Below are positions 41,937 to 51,656 of a stretch of DNA of 64,000 nucleotides, one piece after another. Below the pieces are notes generated by a model. The model was given only the letters and a program-made list of their open reading frames with translations. It was not told the DNA's origin and did no database searches. The first letter of the stretch is position 1; each line of letters starts with the position of its first letter. Source of the DNA: Sporosarcina sp. BP05 (GTDB lineage Bacteria > Bacillota > Bacilli > Bacillales_A > Planococcaceae); contig NZ_JACFTD010000007.1 in the NCBI RefSeq assembly GCF_014282005.1, positions 178,832 to 242,831 of the forward strand, read 5' to 3'. The position numbers and the translations under genes were made by a program.

Positions 41937-43220
41937 TCATTCGAAGAAATTGTCAAAGACTTTCTTTGCTTTATCTAAAATACCAGGTTTCTTTTCTTTG
42001 TTCCGGTCTACTGACTTTTTCTTGTTAACCGGAGCCGGCGTATGATTATCGGAAGCCGAAACTGTCGGTGAATCTGGGACATGACCAAAATAAGAATCTT
42101 GCATATGTGCATAGCGTATTAGTCCTACCGCAGTTGCATACATCGGTTCTCTAACCCCGATATACTCCGGTGTATGGATACGGACCCTAGTTTTCAACAC
42201 ATGTCTCGCTAGTTGTAAGATACCATCCATCTTTGTTATGCCACCGGTCAATACGACTCCGCCTGGTAAATCATGTACGCCCATGCGGTACAACTCTTCC
42301 AGAACGAGATCAAAAAGTTCTTCAAGCCGAACACCGATAATTTCCGATATGTATCTTTGGCTGTATTGATCTTTTGAATCAGCACCGATGACGGGTACTT
42401 CAAACAATTCATCATCCGATGCATCATCTGAGAACGCATGTCCATACTGATGCTTAATTTTTCTTGCCTGTTCAGTTGGCGTTTTCAATATAATTGAAAG
42501 ATCTTTTGTAATATGATCCCCACCTACCGGTATCACCGCTGTAGCCATGAATCGGTTTTCACCAAATATGGAGACTGTGGTAGAACCTCCTCCAATATCG
42601 ATAAATGCACTGCCGTGATTCTTTTCATCATTCGTCAAAGCAAACGTACCCGCAGCAAGCGGTTGCAAATAAATTTCTTGGATTACAAGACCTGCCCGTT
42701 CTACGCAGCGTAGTATATTATGAATAAGTGTTTTTGATGTAGTTATTAGCGTTCCGTCCATTTCAAGCCGGACACCGATCATTCCCCGAGGATCCGTTAT
42801 TTCATCATAATCGTCAACGATGAATTGTTTCGGAATGATATTAACGATTTCCCGATCAGGTGGAACAGACATGACTTGTGCTGATTTCATAACCCGATCG
42901 AGGTCGTCATCAGTAATTTCACGATTCTCCGAGTTAACTGCCACAACCCCTTTGACGTCCTGTAACAAAACGCCATTTGCAGGAATGCCCAGAATGACTT
43001 CACGGATTTGCATCCCTATCATTCTCTCAGCCTGTTCAACCGCTTTCCGGATAGATTGGACAGTTGCATCAATATCGATGATTGTCCCTTTCCGGATTCC
43101 CGCAGATTGAACATTGCCAACTCCGATAACGTGCAAGGATCCGCCATCCACTTCACCTACTAACACCTTAACCGACGAAGAACCTATATCAAGTGATACA
43201 TATAATTCTGATTGGCTCAA
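41937..43220 (-). CDS. ftsA: Cell division protein FtsA
   Basis: 427 residues from a TTG start (43220) behind AGGAGGTGCCAG. Actin-like ATPase tethering FtsZ to the membrane. Phosphate-1 motif SLDIGSSSVKVLVGE, SHS2/1C domain about 85-165, phosphate-2 AFIDIGGGSTTVSIFG, adenosine GGVVLTGGITKMDG. The C-terminal amphipathic membrane helix reads GILDKAKKVFDNFFE. A hairpin (ACTCCC...GGGAGT, 43251-43275) lies just upstream. Confidence 0.97.
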   Translation of the reverse strand: MSQSELYVSLDIGSSSVKVLVGEVDGGSLHVIGVGNVQSAGIRKGTIIDIDATVQSIRKAVEQAERMIGMQIREVILGIPANGVLLQDVKGVVAVNSENREITDDDLDRVMKSAQVMSVPPDREIVNIIPKQFIVDDYDEITDPRGMIGVRLEMDGTLITTSKTLIHNILRCVERAGLVIQEIYLQPLAAGTFALTNDEKNHGSAFIDIGGGSTTVSIFGENRFMATAVIPVGGDHITKDLSIILKTPTEQARKIKHQYGHAFSDDASDDELFEVPVIGADSKDQYSQRYISEIIGVRLEELFDLVLEELYRMGVHDLPGGVVLTGGITKMDGILQLARHVLKTRVRIHTPEYIGVREPMYATAVGLIRYAHMQDSYFGHVPDSPTVSASDNHTPAPVNKKKSVDRNKEKKPGILDKAKKVFDNFFE

Positions 43221-43317
43221 TTACTGGCACCTCCTAAATCAACTCTTAACTCCCATTCTATTGCATTGGGAGTGCATTGTCTAAATATTTTCGACATCTC
43301 TTATTCAAACCCCTTCA

Positions 43318-43686
43318 TTAATGTACATTTGTGTTGGAAACTTTCCCCCGCTCTGTCCATTTTACAAGCAGTATCCTTCTAATAACGGCGATGTTTTGGA
43401 ATAGCCTGACACCAAATGCGAAAATTGCCGCAAGATATAAATCGACTCCTAGATGCACCCCTAAAAACGCCAGTGCGGCCGCCAGTGCTATGTTGAAGAA
43501 GAATCCAGATACAAACACCTTATCATCGTATACTTGCTGCAAATGAGCCCTGATGCCACCAAATAGCGTATCAAGAGCAGCTAGTACAGCAATCGATAAG
43601 TAATTGTCATATACCTGTGGAATTTGAATATCTGATAATAGACCCAGCGAAATTCCGAGTACAAGACCAAGTAATGGTAACCACAT
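43318..43686 (-). CDS. sbp: Small basic membrane protein Sbp (DUF1290)
   Basis: 122 residues with about four hydrophobic segments. The family motif is YLSIAVLAALDTLFGGIRAH, followed by DKVFVSGFFFNIALAAALAF. Function is unknown; it is always found between DUF881 genes and ftsA in Bacillales. It starts 3 bp after the ylxX stop. Confidence 0.9.
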   Translation of the reverse strand: MWLPLLGLVLGISLGLLSDIQIPQVYDNYLSIAVLAALDTLFGGIRAHLQQVYDDKVFVSGFFFNIALAAALAFLGVHLGVDLYLAAIFAFGVRLFQNIAVIRRILLVKWTERGKVSNTNVH

Positions 43687-43689
43687 AAG

Positions 43690-44409
43690 TCATTCCCCTT
43701 TCGGCAATTCCTTTAAAAATTGATTTTCCAACCTATCTGGATAACCGCGGATTTCCACCGCCATTTCTGGTTCCCCAACTTCAAGGATTAAATCATCCAG
43801 ATAAAAGTCATCGTGAATTGCCGAGGCTACTAAATAATTGTATACTTTCTCACTTTCTGCAAGGGTCGGGGAAATGATTTTCATGGAAAAGGGCGGTGTT
43901 GAAACATTCAACCCATTTACAGTCGTCATTCCGTTAATGTCTCTGATGGAGCTCAATATCGTATATCTTTTGCCATCAATTTCGAAAACGAGGCTTTTAA
44001 AACGATTCAACTCATTGACAAAACGGGTAAGTAAATCTGGGGATATTCCAGTGATTGGCAAACCCAAGGCCACACTTTCAGCAGATGGCCGAACTTTGAT
44101 AATTATACCCGGTCCTTCAACGTCAGTAACACCCGCTTGCCGATAAAGCTTGTCCACTGTTTGGGTTAGAGCTCTCCCCGTGTTTTCTATATTTATCGAT
44201 TTGTATGTAAGTAGTGTCTTGTCCAACTCACGAATTTCAGAAAGCAATTCAGAATGGAATTGCTTCTCGCTTGCTAGGGCTTGACGGATTGCCCAAATGT
44301 CCCTCGTATCTCGTTCTTCCGGGTTTTTCATCGAATTAAATTGAACGGCTGTCATAAACCCGACGAGGAGCAAAATTAGTGTAAATCTCCAGTGTATTGT
44401 TTTTCTCAT
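43690..44409 (-). CDS. ylxX: DUF881 membrane-anchored protein YlxX
   Basis: 239 residues. One N-terminal transmembrane helix (about 9-23), an extracytoplasmic coiled coil (QALASEKQFHSELLSEIREL) and the DUF881 domain (VEGPGIIIKVRPSAES, TVNGLNVSTPPFSMK, AIHDDFYLDDLILEV). Function not established; position beside divIB and ftsA suggests a division or wall role. ATG follows AGGGGGTTGGACGG. Confidence 0.88.
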   Translation of the reverse strand: MRKTIHWRFTLILLLVGFMTAVQFNSMKNPEERDTRDIWAIRQALASEKQFHSELLSEIRELDKTLLTYKSINIENTGRALTQTVDKLYRQAGVTDVEGPGIIIKVRPSAESVALGLPITGISPDLLTRFVNELNRFKSLVFEIDGKRYTILSSIRDINGMTTVNGLNVSTPPFSMKIISPTLAESEKVYNYLVASAIHDDFYLDDLILEVGEPEMAVEIRGYPDRLENQFLKELPKGE

Positions 44410-44433
44410 CCGTCCAACCCCCTACACCATTAC

Positions 44434-45156
44434 TCAACTCTCATTGCGCAAAGCTGACAGCCTGATTTCCTTTAACTGTTCTGTAGTAACGACGATATTG
44501 TCCCGAATTAGGCTATCGATCACACCACCTTTTAAATGTAAGGCCGAAGAAAGAACGTTCATATCACCAATCGCTTCTATAACAAATGGTGCCGGATAAG
44601 TTCTTCCATCAACCGTAATGACTGGCCCTGTGCATTTTATATAAGAATTTGATGTGATTCGATGTCCATTTATCGCTAATCCTTGCGCTCCGGAAATCCT
44701 TAATTCGTTGACGACCCGAAGAATATGACTTTCATGAACAATATAATCGTTCGGATTCTGTTCAACAGGATCGTAGTCGGCGTCTTTCAAAGTAACCTTA
44801 ACACCTTGTCCGATAGCAGGGATTACACCAAGCAGCAAGCGGAGATCTTTAGCCTCATCAACGAGACTGGCATGATCTTTCTCCCCCATGGAGAAAGAAC
44901 GTTCATACTCACGTATCTCTTCCTGCTTGGCGGCGATTTCATCGGTCAGTTCCTTATTCCGTTCCTGCTGACGGATTAACCCTTCCCGGTAATCCTCTTC
45001 CTTGTTAAATGCTGGCGATCCAGTACTATCGGTCTCCTGGTTTATACCAAGGGTTCGATATGAAAACGCGAGGATAAAGCCCAGTACAAGAAATACAACC
45101 GAAAAAAGAATACTTCTTCCCCTCTTTTTGTATGCATCATTCACCTTCTTCGACAA
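44434..45156 (-). CDS. ylxW: DUF881 membrane-anchored protein YlxW
   Basis: 240 residues from TTG 45156, supported by GGGAGGAGGAGCCGA; a GTG four codons later has no proper spacing. One transmembrane helix (about 14-32), coiled coil (RQQERNKELTDEIAAKQEEI), then DUF881 (GQGVKVTLKDADYDPVEQN, HILRVVNELRISGAQGLAIN). Paralogue of the following ylxX. It overlaps the end of divIB by 20 bp. Confidence 0.88.
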   Translation of the reverse strand: MSKKVNDAYKKRGRSILFSVVFLVLGFILAFSYRTLGINQETDSTGSPAFNKEEDYREGLIRQQERNKELTDEIAAKQEEIREYERSFSMGEKDHASLVDEAKDLRLLLGVIPAIGQGVKVTLKDADYDPVEQNPNDYIVHESHILRVVNELRISGAQGLAINGHRITSNSYIKCTGPVITVDGRTYPAPFVIEAIGDMNVLSSALHLKGGVIDSLIRDNIVVTTEQLKEIRLSALRNES

Positions 45157-45925
45157 TCGGCTCCTCCTCCCCTATTAGACCATATACTTTACTAAAAGGA
45201 GTGAAAAACGTCCCGACTTCCATGTCAATTACACCTTTTTCATAGCTGTTCAATTGTGCTGTTATATCCGGATAATAAGCCATTTTCTCAGCAAATGTTG
45301 AGATGAATGCGCGGACCTCGAAGCCATCGTCCATATAGACTGTAATACTATCCGAATCCTTTTCATCCCCTGTAACAATAACTTCTGAAATCAAGTGATA
45401 GACAGTGTCGTCCATTTTCAGCAACTGTGCTGTTATCCGCTTTCGCGTATCGGTATTCTTGAAATTATTCAAGACAGGCGATTCAGCCTCAGGTAACAAC
45501 ATACCGGTTGGAAACGTTTCACCACTTTCTAACAGTAAACTATACTGGCCCCCGTCTTCTAAGTAGGCAACCGTCTTCCATTCGGTAATTTCGATTTCAA
45601 TACTCCTAAACCATTTTCGTGACACTGACACCTTTTGTACGCCTTCGATTTTCTCCATCGATTCTTCGATGTCATCGGTACTGAAGCTCCAAAGAGAGTT
45701 GTCAATTGTTAAACCACTTTTTTCCTCATAAAATGCCTGCTCGTGGAGAACCGCACCGCTAACCTTAATCATCTCTAGCTTACTCAGTGGGGATTGAAAA
45801 TAAAGGATAGCTAGGAGCGCAACACCAAACACAGTCAACATGAACAGGAATTTTTTATTCGTTTTTCTGCGACGCTTTTCCCGCAAGGATGGAATTCGCT
45901 CTTCGATGTCAATGACTTTGTCCAT
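45137..45925 (-). CDS. divIB: Cell division protein DivIB (FtsQ)
   Basis: 262 residues. Cytoplasmic basic N-terminus, one transmembrane helix (about 24-44), POTRA domain (LEMIKVSGAVLHEQAFYEEK, VQKVSVSRKWFRSIEIEITE) and beta domain ending acidic (GEEEPIVEEGE). Forms the FtsL-DivIC-DivIB complex that controls septal wall synthesis. In B. subtilis murB precedes divIB; here ftsW ends 15 bp upstream. Confidence 0.95.
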   Translation of the reverse strand: MDKVIDIEERIPSLREKRRRKTNKKFLFMLTVFGVALLAILYFQSPLSKLEMIKVSGAVLHEQAFYEEKSGLTIDNSLWSFSTDDIEESMEKIEGVQKVSVSRKWFRSIEIEITEWKTVAYLEDGGQYSLLLESGETFPTGMLLPEAESPVLNNFKNTDTRKRITAQLLKMDDTVYHLISEVIVTGDEKDSDSITVYMDDGFEVRAFISTFAEKMAYYPDITAQLNSYEKGVIDMEVGTFFTPFSKVYGLIGEEEPIVEEGE

Positions 45926-45940
45926 TTTGCCCCTCCTCTA

Positions 45941-47056
45941 TCAACTAGATTTTCTACCCACTGTAAAATGCATGATGGTCCCAGCCGCTATCCACGTCGT
46001 CATCAATGATGAGCCTCCATAGCTTATAAAAGGCAAAGTGACACCTGTTACGGGCAAAAGCCCTGATACAACGCCGACATTCAAGAACGTTTGAAAAATG
46101 ATCATCGAACCCATGCCTGCAACCATCAGAAATGCATGCCGTCCTTTCGTTCTAATTGCGATTCCGAAAGTTGAAGCCAACAAAACGGCAAATAGCAACA
46201 ACACCAACGTCGCCCCAATGAATCCCGATTCTTCCGCGATAATCGAAAAAATGAAGTCATTTTGCGGTTCAGGCAAATAGAGATACTTTTGGCGGCTATT
46301 GCCGTAACCATGACCAACCAATCCTCCAGGCGCAATCGCAAACAACGACTGAATTCCTTGGAAGCCCTTACCAAGTGGGTCACTCCATGGGTCGATATAC
46401 GATTTGATACGATCCAACCTGTAAGGCGCCGCGGCAATCAGCGCTACAAAGGCACCTATACCTGCGAAACCAAGAAATGCGAAAAATTTTAGTGGGTAGC
46501 CTGCAATGAACAGAATAACGAACGCTGAGACAATCATAATAACGGCAGAACCAAGATCCGGTTGCAGCATGATAAGGGCAGCAGGTAACAAGATCAATCC
46601 GAAGTGGCCAAACCGAAATATTCCTTTTCCATGAATTTTGTTCATACTGCATGCCAGCTTCCCAATAAGTGCAACTTTGACGAACTCGGCAGGTTGAATA
46701 CTAAATGGGCCAAGTGCGATCCAGCTTTGAGATCCATTCCTCACTGCGCCAATCCCCGGAATAAGCACAGCAACGAGTAACAGGATTGTCACCCAATAAA
46801 CAAACGTCCATGTTTTCGGACTCGATGTCAGAGGACTTTTCATAATTACAAGGGCAATGCCGATTGACACTGCCATATAAATTGCTTGTTTCACGATGAA
46901 CGGCGAGGAGTCAGCATAATGGACCGCTCCCCAATACGAACCAGCGGAATGGACAAAAGCCAATCCGATGAATGATAGGGCTACGGCAGAAACGATAAAT
47001 GACGTTTTCAACTTAGCTTCCAGTGAACGCATCCTTCCGCAAATTTGCTGAATCAT
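45941..47056 (-). CDS. spoVE: SEDS peptidoglycan glycosyltransferase FtsW/SpoVE
   Basis: 371 residues with about ten transmembrane helices. SEDS glycosyltransferases polymerise lipid II, partnered here with PBP2B or SpoVD. Motifs: GSQSWIALGPFSIQPAEFVK, MLQPDLGSAVIM, SYIDPWSDPLGKGFQ (catalytic-loop Asp), PEPQNDFIFSIIAEE and LPFISYGGSSL. Its place (murD-X-divIB) is that of spoVE; whether it serves vegetative division or sporulation cannot be told from sequence. The start lacks a strong binding site, and ATG eight codons later is possible. Confidence 0.9.
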   Translation of the reverse strand: MIQQICGRMRSLEAKLKTSFIVSAVALSFIGLAFVHSAGSYWGAVHYADSSPFIVKQAIYMAVSIGIALVIMKSPLTSSPKTWTFVYWVTILLLVAVLIPGIGAVRNGSQSWIALGPFSIQPAEFVKVALIGKLACSMNKIHGKGIFRFGHFGLILLPAALIMLQPDLGSAVIMIVSAFVILFIAGYPLKFFAFLGFAGIGAFVALIAAAPYRLDRIKSYIDPWSDPLGKGFQGIQSLFAIAPGGLVGHGYGNSRQKYLYLPEPQNDFIFSIIAEESGFIGATLVLLLFAVLLASTFGIAIRTKGRHAFLMVAGMGSMIIFQTFLNVGVVSGLLPVTGVTLPFISYGGSSLMTTWIAAGTIMHFTVGRKSS

Positions 47057-47070
47057 GTAAATGACTATAT

Positions 47071-47177
47071 AAGTTGAAATACAGAACCCTATTGAATTCG
47101 CTACGGCGTTCGGGGATGCCTGTCAACCTAAGGGCTTCGGCTGCCCCTTGTAAGGCGCCTTCGCTCAGTTTACACAG
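47071..47177. repeat. Family B intergenic repeat, full copy B2
   Basis: The 237-bp gap between murD and ftsW contains AAGTTGAAATACAGAA, GAATTCGCTACGGCGTTC, GGGGATGCC, CCCCTTGTAAGGCGCC and TTCGCTCAGTTTACACAG. The remaining 115 bp show nothing clear. The repeat edge is 15 bp from the ftsW start. Confidence 0.78.
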
Positions 47178-47293
47178 CTAAAACAGTCACAAGTAGTATG
47201 AGGAAAATGCGTTGTGCCTGTTACTGACACCACACACTGGGTACCAAAGCATATACTGAACAATCTCCAGGATCCAAACATCCCCATTAACTC

Positions 47294-48643
47294 CTACAAT
47301 TCCATAACCGCTTCTATAAACTGGTCTCCCCGAGCTTCAAAACTTGGATACTGATCCCAACTTGCACAAGCTGGGGAAAGCAAGATAATATCCCCGGCTA
47401 CAGTAAGCGGGTAGGCTTTCCGCACAGCATCCTTCACATCCGCGGCAGTTATGATTATTTCTACATCGCATGACGCTGCAAATTCCGAAAACTCCCTTGC
47501 AGTTTCTCCCACAGCGACAACTGCTTTTACATTGTCCATGTAAGGCCGTAACTCTTCAAATGACTGTCCCCGACCCAACCCGCCAGCAATAAGGATAGTC
47601 GGTACATTGAACGCCGCTAATGCACTTTTCGTAGCTAGCGTATTCGTTGCCTTAGAATCATTGTAAAACTTCCGGCCATTTAATTCCTTAACGTATTGCA
47701 TCCGATGACGTACACCGGTAAAGGAACTTAACACACTTTCGATTGCTTTTTTGTCACACCCTAAGAGGATTGCAGCCGCAGTTGCAGCAAGAATATTTTC
47801 AAGATTGTGCTGTCCCGGTAACTTGATGACGGATCTCAATACATAAGGTTGCCCATTCCAGTATATTTGCTCGTCATCTGCCGATATACCCTTTTCTTTC
47901 ATTCCAGTTAAAGAAAAAGGTACTTTCGCAGCGGTTGAGCGAGCTACATACTTCTTAAGTTCCGGCTGATCATTGTTGTAGATAAAGTAATCTTCTGCAG
48001 TTTGATTTTTCGAAACACCGAATTTCGCCTCCGCATACGCTTCAGAAGTCCCATGATAATCGAGATGTGCATCATACAAATTCGTCCAAATGGCTATTTT
48101 AGGTCGGAACGTATCTGTCCCCATAAGTTGAAAGGACGAGGCCTCTAAGACAATGATATTTTCTTTCGTAGCTTTTTCGGCAACAGTACATGAGACAGTG
48201 CCAATATTCCCCGCGATAAGTGGTTGCTTACTGCCAATATTAAGCATATGGTACAGCAATGTTGTTGTTGTTGTTTTACCATTTGACCCTGTAATTCCTA
48301 CAATGGGTGCTTCACTTATCCTGTAAGCAAGTTCAATTTCTGTCCACACCGGAATTCCTTTACTGATTGCTTCGACAACAACTGAATTACTGTAAGAGAT
48401 TCCTGGATTTTTCACAACGATGTCATATCCCGCGTCAAGAATATCAGCAGGATGACCGCCACATATAACTCGGATTCCTTTCAAGCGAAGCCCTGCCGCC
48501 TCTTCATTACCCGCTTCTGGTGATGCATCATTAACCGTTACATGAGCACCAGCTGCATGCAATAGTGATGATGCAGCACAGCCACTTTTTGCTAGACCAA
48601 GAACAAGTATATTCATTCCGTTAAACTGATTGGCGTTTTTCAC
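47294..48643 (-). CDS. murD: UDP-N-acetylmuramoylalanine--D-glutamate ligase
   Basis: 449 residues from GTG 48643, with a perfect GGAGGTGAT site. Mur ligase adding D-Glu to UDP-MurNAc-Ala. Rossmann start MNILVLGLAKSGCAASSLL, P-loop GITGSNGKTTTTTLLYH, central TNLYDAHLDYHGT, C-terminal FTGVRHRMQYV and NDSKATNTLATKSALAAF. It starts directly at the mraY stop. Confidence 0.97.
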   Translation of the reverse strand: MKNANQFNGMNILVLGLAKSGCAASSLLHAAGAHVTVNDASPEAGNEEAAGLRLKGIRVICGGHPADILDAGYDIVVKNPGISYSNSVVVEAISKGIPVWTEIELAYRISEAPIVGITGSNGKTTTTTLLYHMLNIGSKQPLIAGNIGTVSCTVAEKATKENIIVLEASSFQLMGTDTFRPKIAIWTNLYDAHLDYHGTSEAYAEAKFGVSKNQTAEDYFIYNNDQPELKKYVARSTAAKVPFSLTGMKEKGISADDEQIYWNGQPYVLRSVIKLPGQHNLENILAATAAAILLGCDKKAIESVLSSFTGVRHRMQYVKELNGRKFYNDSKATNTLATKSALAAFNVPTILIAGGLGRGQSFEELRPYMDNVKAVVAVGETAREFSEFAASCDVEIIITAADVKDAVRKAYPLTVAGDIILLSPACASWDQYPSFEARGDQFIEAVMEL

Positions 48644-49615
48644 TTACATCACCTCCAACAAGACAGGGACTATTGCCGCCAAAAACGCGACTCCCCAAAA
48701 AACAAGTACAATTTTCCATTCGGACCAACCCGATAATTCAAAATGATGGTGAATCGGACTCATTTTAAACACCCGTTTACCAGTCGTCTTGAAACTAATG
48801 ACTTGGATAATAACAGAAAGTGTTTCAATGACATATACAATTCCAATGATGACAAGTAGGAATTCCTGTTTAATTAAAACTGAAATCATTGCAAGTGCCC
48901 CACCTAGTGCCAAGGATCCCGTATCCCCCATAAATACCTTTGCCGGTTTGACATTGAAAACCAAAAAGCCAAGCATTGCTCCTGTAACAACAAAAGCAAA
49001 GACTGCAATATCATGTTGGCCATATATAAGGGCATGCACGCCGAAAGCAGCAAAAGCAATAGACGATGTCCCAGCCACAAGGCCATCTAGTCCATCGGAT
49101 AAATTCACTGCATTGGAAAATCCAACAAGCCAAAAAATGAGGAATGCAACATAGAATACACCCAGCTCAATTTCAAATTCAGTGAAAGGAATTTGCACTG
49201 CAGTATCAAACGGTCCTAACTTCAAAAGGAAGAATGCAGCCACTGCAACTATAATTTGGCCAATCAGCTTTTGAATAGACGTGAGCCCAAGATTCCTTTT
49301 CAAAACGACGATTATAAAATCATCTAGAAAACCGATGATGCCAAAACCTACAAAAACGAGCAACAAGACAATCGTCTGTGTCGTCAGCACGTCATATATG
49401 TATGAAAGGGCGAGCGTCGAAATGATAATTGAACCTATGAAAATAAGCCCGCCCATCGTAGGTGTACCAGCCTTTTTCTGATGAGTTTTGGGGCCTTCAT
49501 CCCGGATACTCTGCCCAAACTTCAATCTCCTAAGGGCTGGAATAATAACAAATCCCAATAATAGTGAAATGGTAAACGCGACCGCAATGGCCGTCAATGT
49601 GGTGACAAGTGTCAT
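48644..49615 (-). CDS. mraY: Phospho-MurNAc-pentapeptide transferase
   Basis: 323 residues, about ten transmembrane helices. Makes lipid I from UDP-MurNAc-pentapeptide and undecaprenyl phosphate. Motifs GPKTHQKKAGTPTMGG, FLDDFIIVVLKRNLGL, NLSDGLDGL, MGDTGSLALGG and PIHHHFELSGW contain the catalytic Asp and His residues. ATG after AGGAGAAAAAGTTT. Confidence 0.98.
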   Translation of the reverse strand: MTLVTTLTAIAVAFTISLLLGFVIIPALRRLKFGQSIRDEGPKTHQKKAGTPTMGGLIFIGSIIISTLALSYIYDVLTTQTIVLLLVFVGFGIIGFLDDFIIVVLKRNLGLTSIQKLIGQIIVAVAAFFLLKLGPFDTAVQIPFTEFEIELGVFYVAFLIFWLVGFSNAVNLSDGLDGLVAGTSSIAFAAFGVHALIYGQHDIAVFAFVVTGAMLGFLVFNVKPAKVFMGDTGSLALGGALAMISVLIKQEFLLVIIGIVYVIETLSVIIQVISFKTTGKRVFKMSPIHHHFELSGWSEWKIVLVFWGVAFLAAIVPVLLEVM

Positions 49616-49685
49616 AAACTTTTTCTCCTTCTACCTTCTGATGTAGCCACTTATTTGCGCTACATCAGACTTTGCATTTAATTGG

Positions 49686-51581
49686 TTACTCAGTGTAAAC
49701 ATGAATAACATCATCAACCGTGATTAATGTTTCAGCGAGGGGTAACTGGTATTTAACTTGTTCCCCAGAACCGTGCCACTCAATACGATACGTATACAAT
49801 TGACTAGCGATTTTTCCTTTTGTCATTCCCGTAAGATCGGGAACTCGATGAGTTATTGGGTCTCCCCATCTGTATTCCTTTTCGATTTGCCCTTCCCTGC
49901 CGGTAATGCCGGCTAGCGGGGCGATTTCTTCAATGATTCGACCTACTATAGGAGCTGCTATGACGCCCCCGAACTGAATGGAGTTTTTGGGACTATCTAT
50001 CGCGATATAGACGAGAAGTTCAGGATCATCCGCTGGTGCAAATCCGATAAACGAAACGATATAATCACCGTCTTTATAAACACCATCGACAACTTTCTGT
50101 GCAGTTCCAGTCTTTCCGCCAACACGCAGTCCATCTGTAAACGCATTACGGCCAGAACCATTTGCAACAACCGATTCTAGCGCTTCCCTTACTTGCTTGG
50201 ATGTTTCCTCACTGATTACCCGTCGCTGCATTTCCGGACTAAATGATTGAAGTGTCTTTCCCTTATCATCTGTAATTTCCTTTACGATATACGGACGATA
50301 AAGATAACCGCCATTTATCGCCGCGGCAACAGCTTGAACTTGTTGAATCGGCGTCACCGAGATACCTTGACCAAATGCGGTTGTCGCTTGTTCAACAGGA
50401 CCAAAGTTTTTTTCAGAAAAAAGAATTCCTTTTGATTCGCCTGCAATTCCTGATCCCGTTGATTCTCCAAAACCGAAGTCCTTGATGTATTTGCTTAACT
50501 TTTCCGGCCCTAATCGCTGGCCAATTTCAACAAATCCAGGATTGCATGAATTTTCAACGACTTCGAGAAATGTCTGATCCTTATGGCCTTCTCTTTTCCA
50601 ACAGCGTAATCTCGCTTTTCCGACCATTGAATAGCCAGGATCGTAAAAATGTTCCTTATGAAGATCAATGACTTTCTCTTCGAGTCCTGCAGCAAGCGTT
50701 AGAATTTTGAATGTCGAACCCGGCTCGAAGGTCATCCAAACAGGTAAGTTACGATTGTAAATACTTGGGTCTACATTTTGATATTCCGCTGGATGAAATG
50801 TCGGTGCGGAGGCAATCGAAAGCAATTCGCCTGTTTTAGGGTTCATGACAATGGCAAGCGCTTGAGTGGCATCATACTTTTCCATCGCCTGCAACATTTC
50901 ACGCTCCACAATTTCCTGCATACGTAAATCAATTGTCAATTCTACGTTTGCTCCCTTTGCCCCTGTCTTAAAACCATCATCCACATGCGGAAGCGGAATT
51001 CCTTTAGCATCCGTGTACAAACGAATCTTGTCACCCGTTCCTTGTAGGATTTCATCGTATGCGTATTCAATACCTGCCAATCCATTCCCATCATAACCCG
51101 TAAAGCCAACCAACCTAGATAGTAGCTCCCCGTTTGGATAATGCCTTGCAAAATCAACGCCAGTATACAATCCATCTATTTGCAGAAGGGCTATTTCATC
51201 TGCTTGCTCTTTTGTTATATTTTTCCCTTCAGGCGCCAGTTTCACCATATATGCTTTTTCGGACATTTTTTTTTCCAAATCGGCTGCATTAACGCCAAGA
51301 ATGGATGCCATTGCCATTGCTGAACTTTTTATTTCATGATTTTGGGACGGCATAAAATATAAGGTCGGCGCTAGCCTGTTGCCTACAATCAGGCCCCCAT
51401 TGCGGTCTACAATGTCCCCGCGTACTCCTCCGAATGGGATTTCACGATCCCAGTTCGCTTCCGCGCGTTCTTTTAACAATTCATGTTTAATGATTTGTAC
51501 ATGGAATAGCTTGGCAACGACCATTCCTAAACAGATTAAAAATATGACAAATACTGCTCGTAACCTTTTTTTAGATTGCAA
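49686..51581 (-). CDS. spoVD: Class B penicillin-binding protein SpoVD
   Basis: 631 residues. Sporulation-specific transpeptidase for spore cortex by homology. N-terminal transmembrane helix (about 9-28), dimerisation domain, transpeptidase with STFK (Ser289-Lys292), SCN (345-347) and KTG (490-492), and one C-terminal PASTA domain (about 575-631), the arrangement of SpoVD. The frame starts at TTG 51581; the binding site is weak (CGGAAG). Confidence 0.92.
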   Translation of the reverse strand: MQSKKRLRAVFVIFLICLGMVVAKLFHVQIIKHELLKERAEANWDREIPFGGVRGDIVDRNGGLIVGNRLAPTLYFMPSQNHEIKSSAMAMASILGVNAADLEKKMSEKAYMVKLAPEGKNITKEQADEIALLQIDGLYTGVDFARHYPNGELLSRLVGFTGYDGNGLAGIEYAYDEILQGTGDKIRLYTDAKGIPLPHVDDGFKTGAKGANVELTIDLRMQEIVEREMLQAMEKYDATQALAIVMNPKTGELLSIASAPTFHPAEYQNVDPSIYNRNLPVWMTFEPGSTFKILTLAAGLEEKVIDLHKEHFYDPGYSMVGKARLRCWKREGHKDQTFLEVVENSCNPGFVEIGQRLGPEKLSKYIKDFGFGESTGSGIAGESKGILFSEKNFGPVEQATTAFGQGISVTPIQQVQAVAAAINGGYLYRPYIVKEITDDKGKTLQSFSPEMQRRVISEETSKQVREALESVVANGSGRNAFTDGLRVGGKTGTAQKVVDGVYKDGDYIVSFIGFAPADDPELLVYIAIDSPKNSIQFGGVIAAPIVGRIIEEIAPLAGITGREGQIEKEYRWGDPITHRVPDLTGMTKGKIASQLYTYRIEWHGSGEQVKYQLPLAETLITVDDVIHVYTE

Positions 51582-51656
51582 TTGTATAAACTTCCGCAGC
51601 GGTTACACACCTCTCGTTTTTCTATCAACGTATGATGTGACACGGACGGCTATTCG

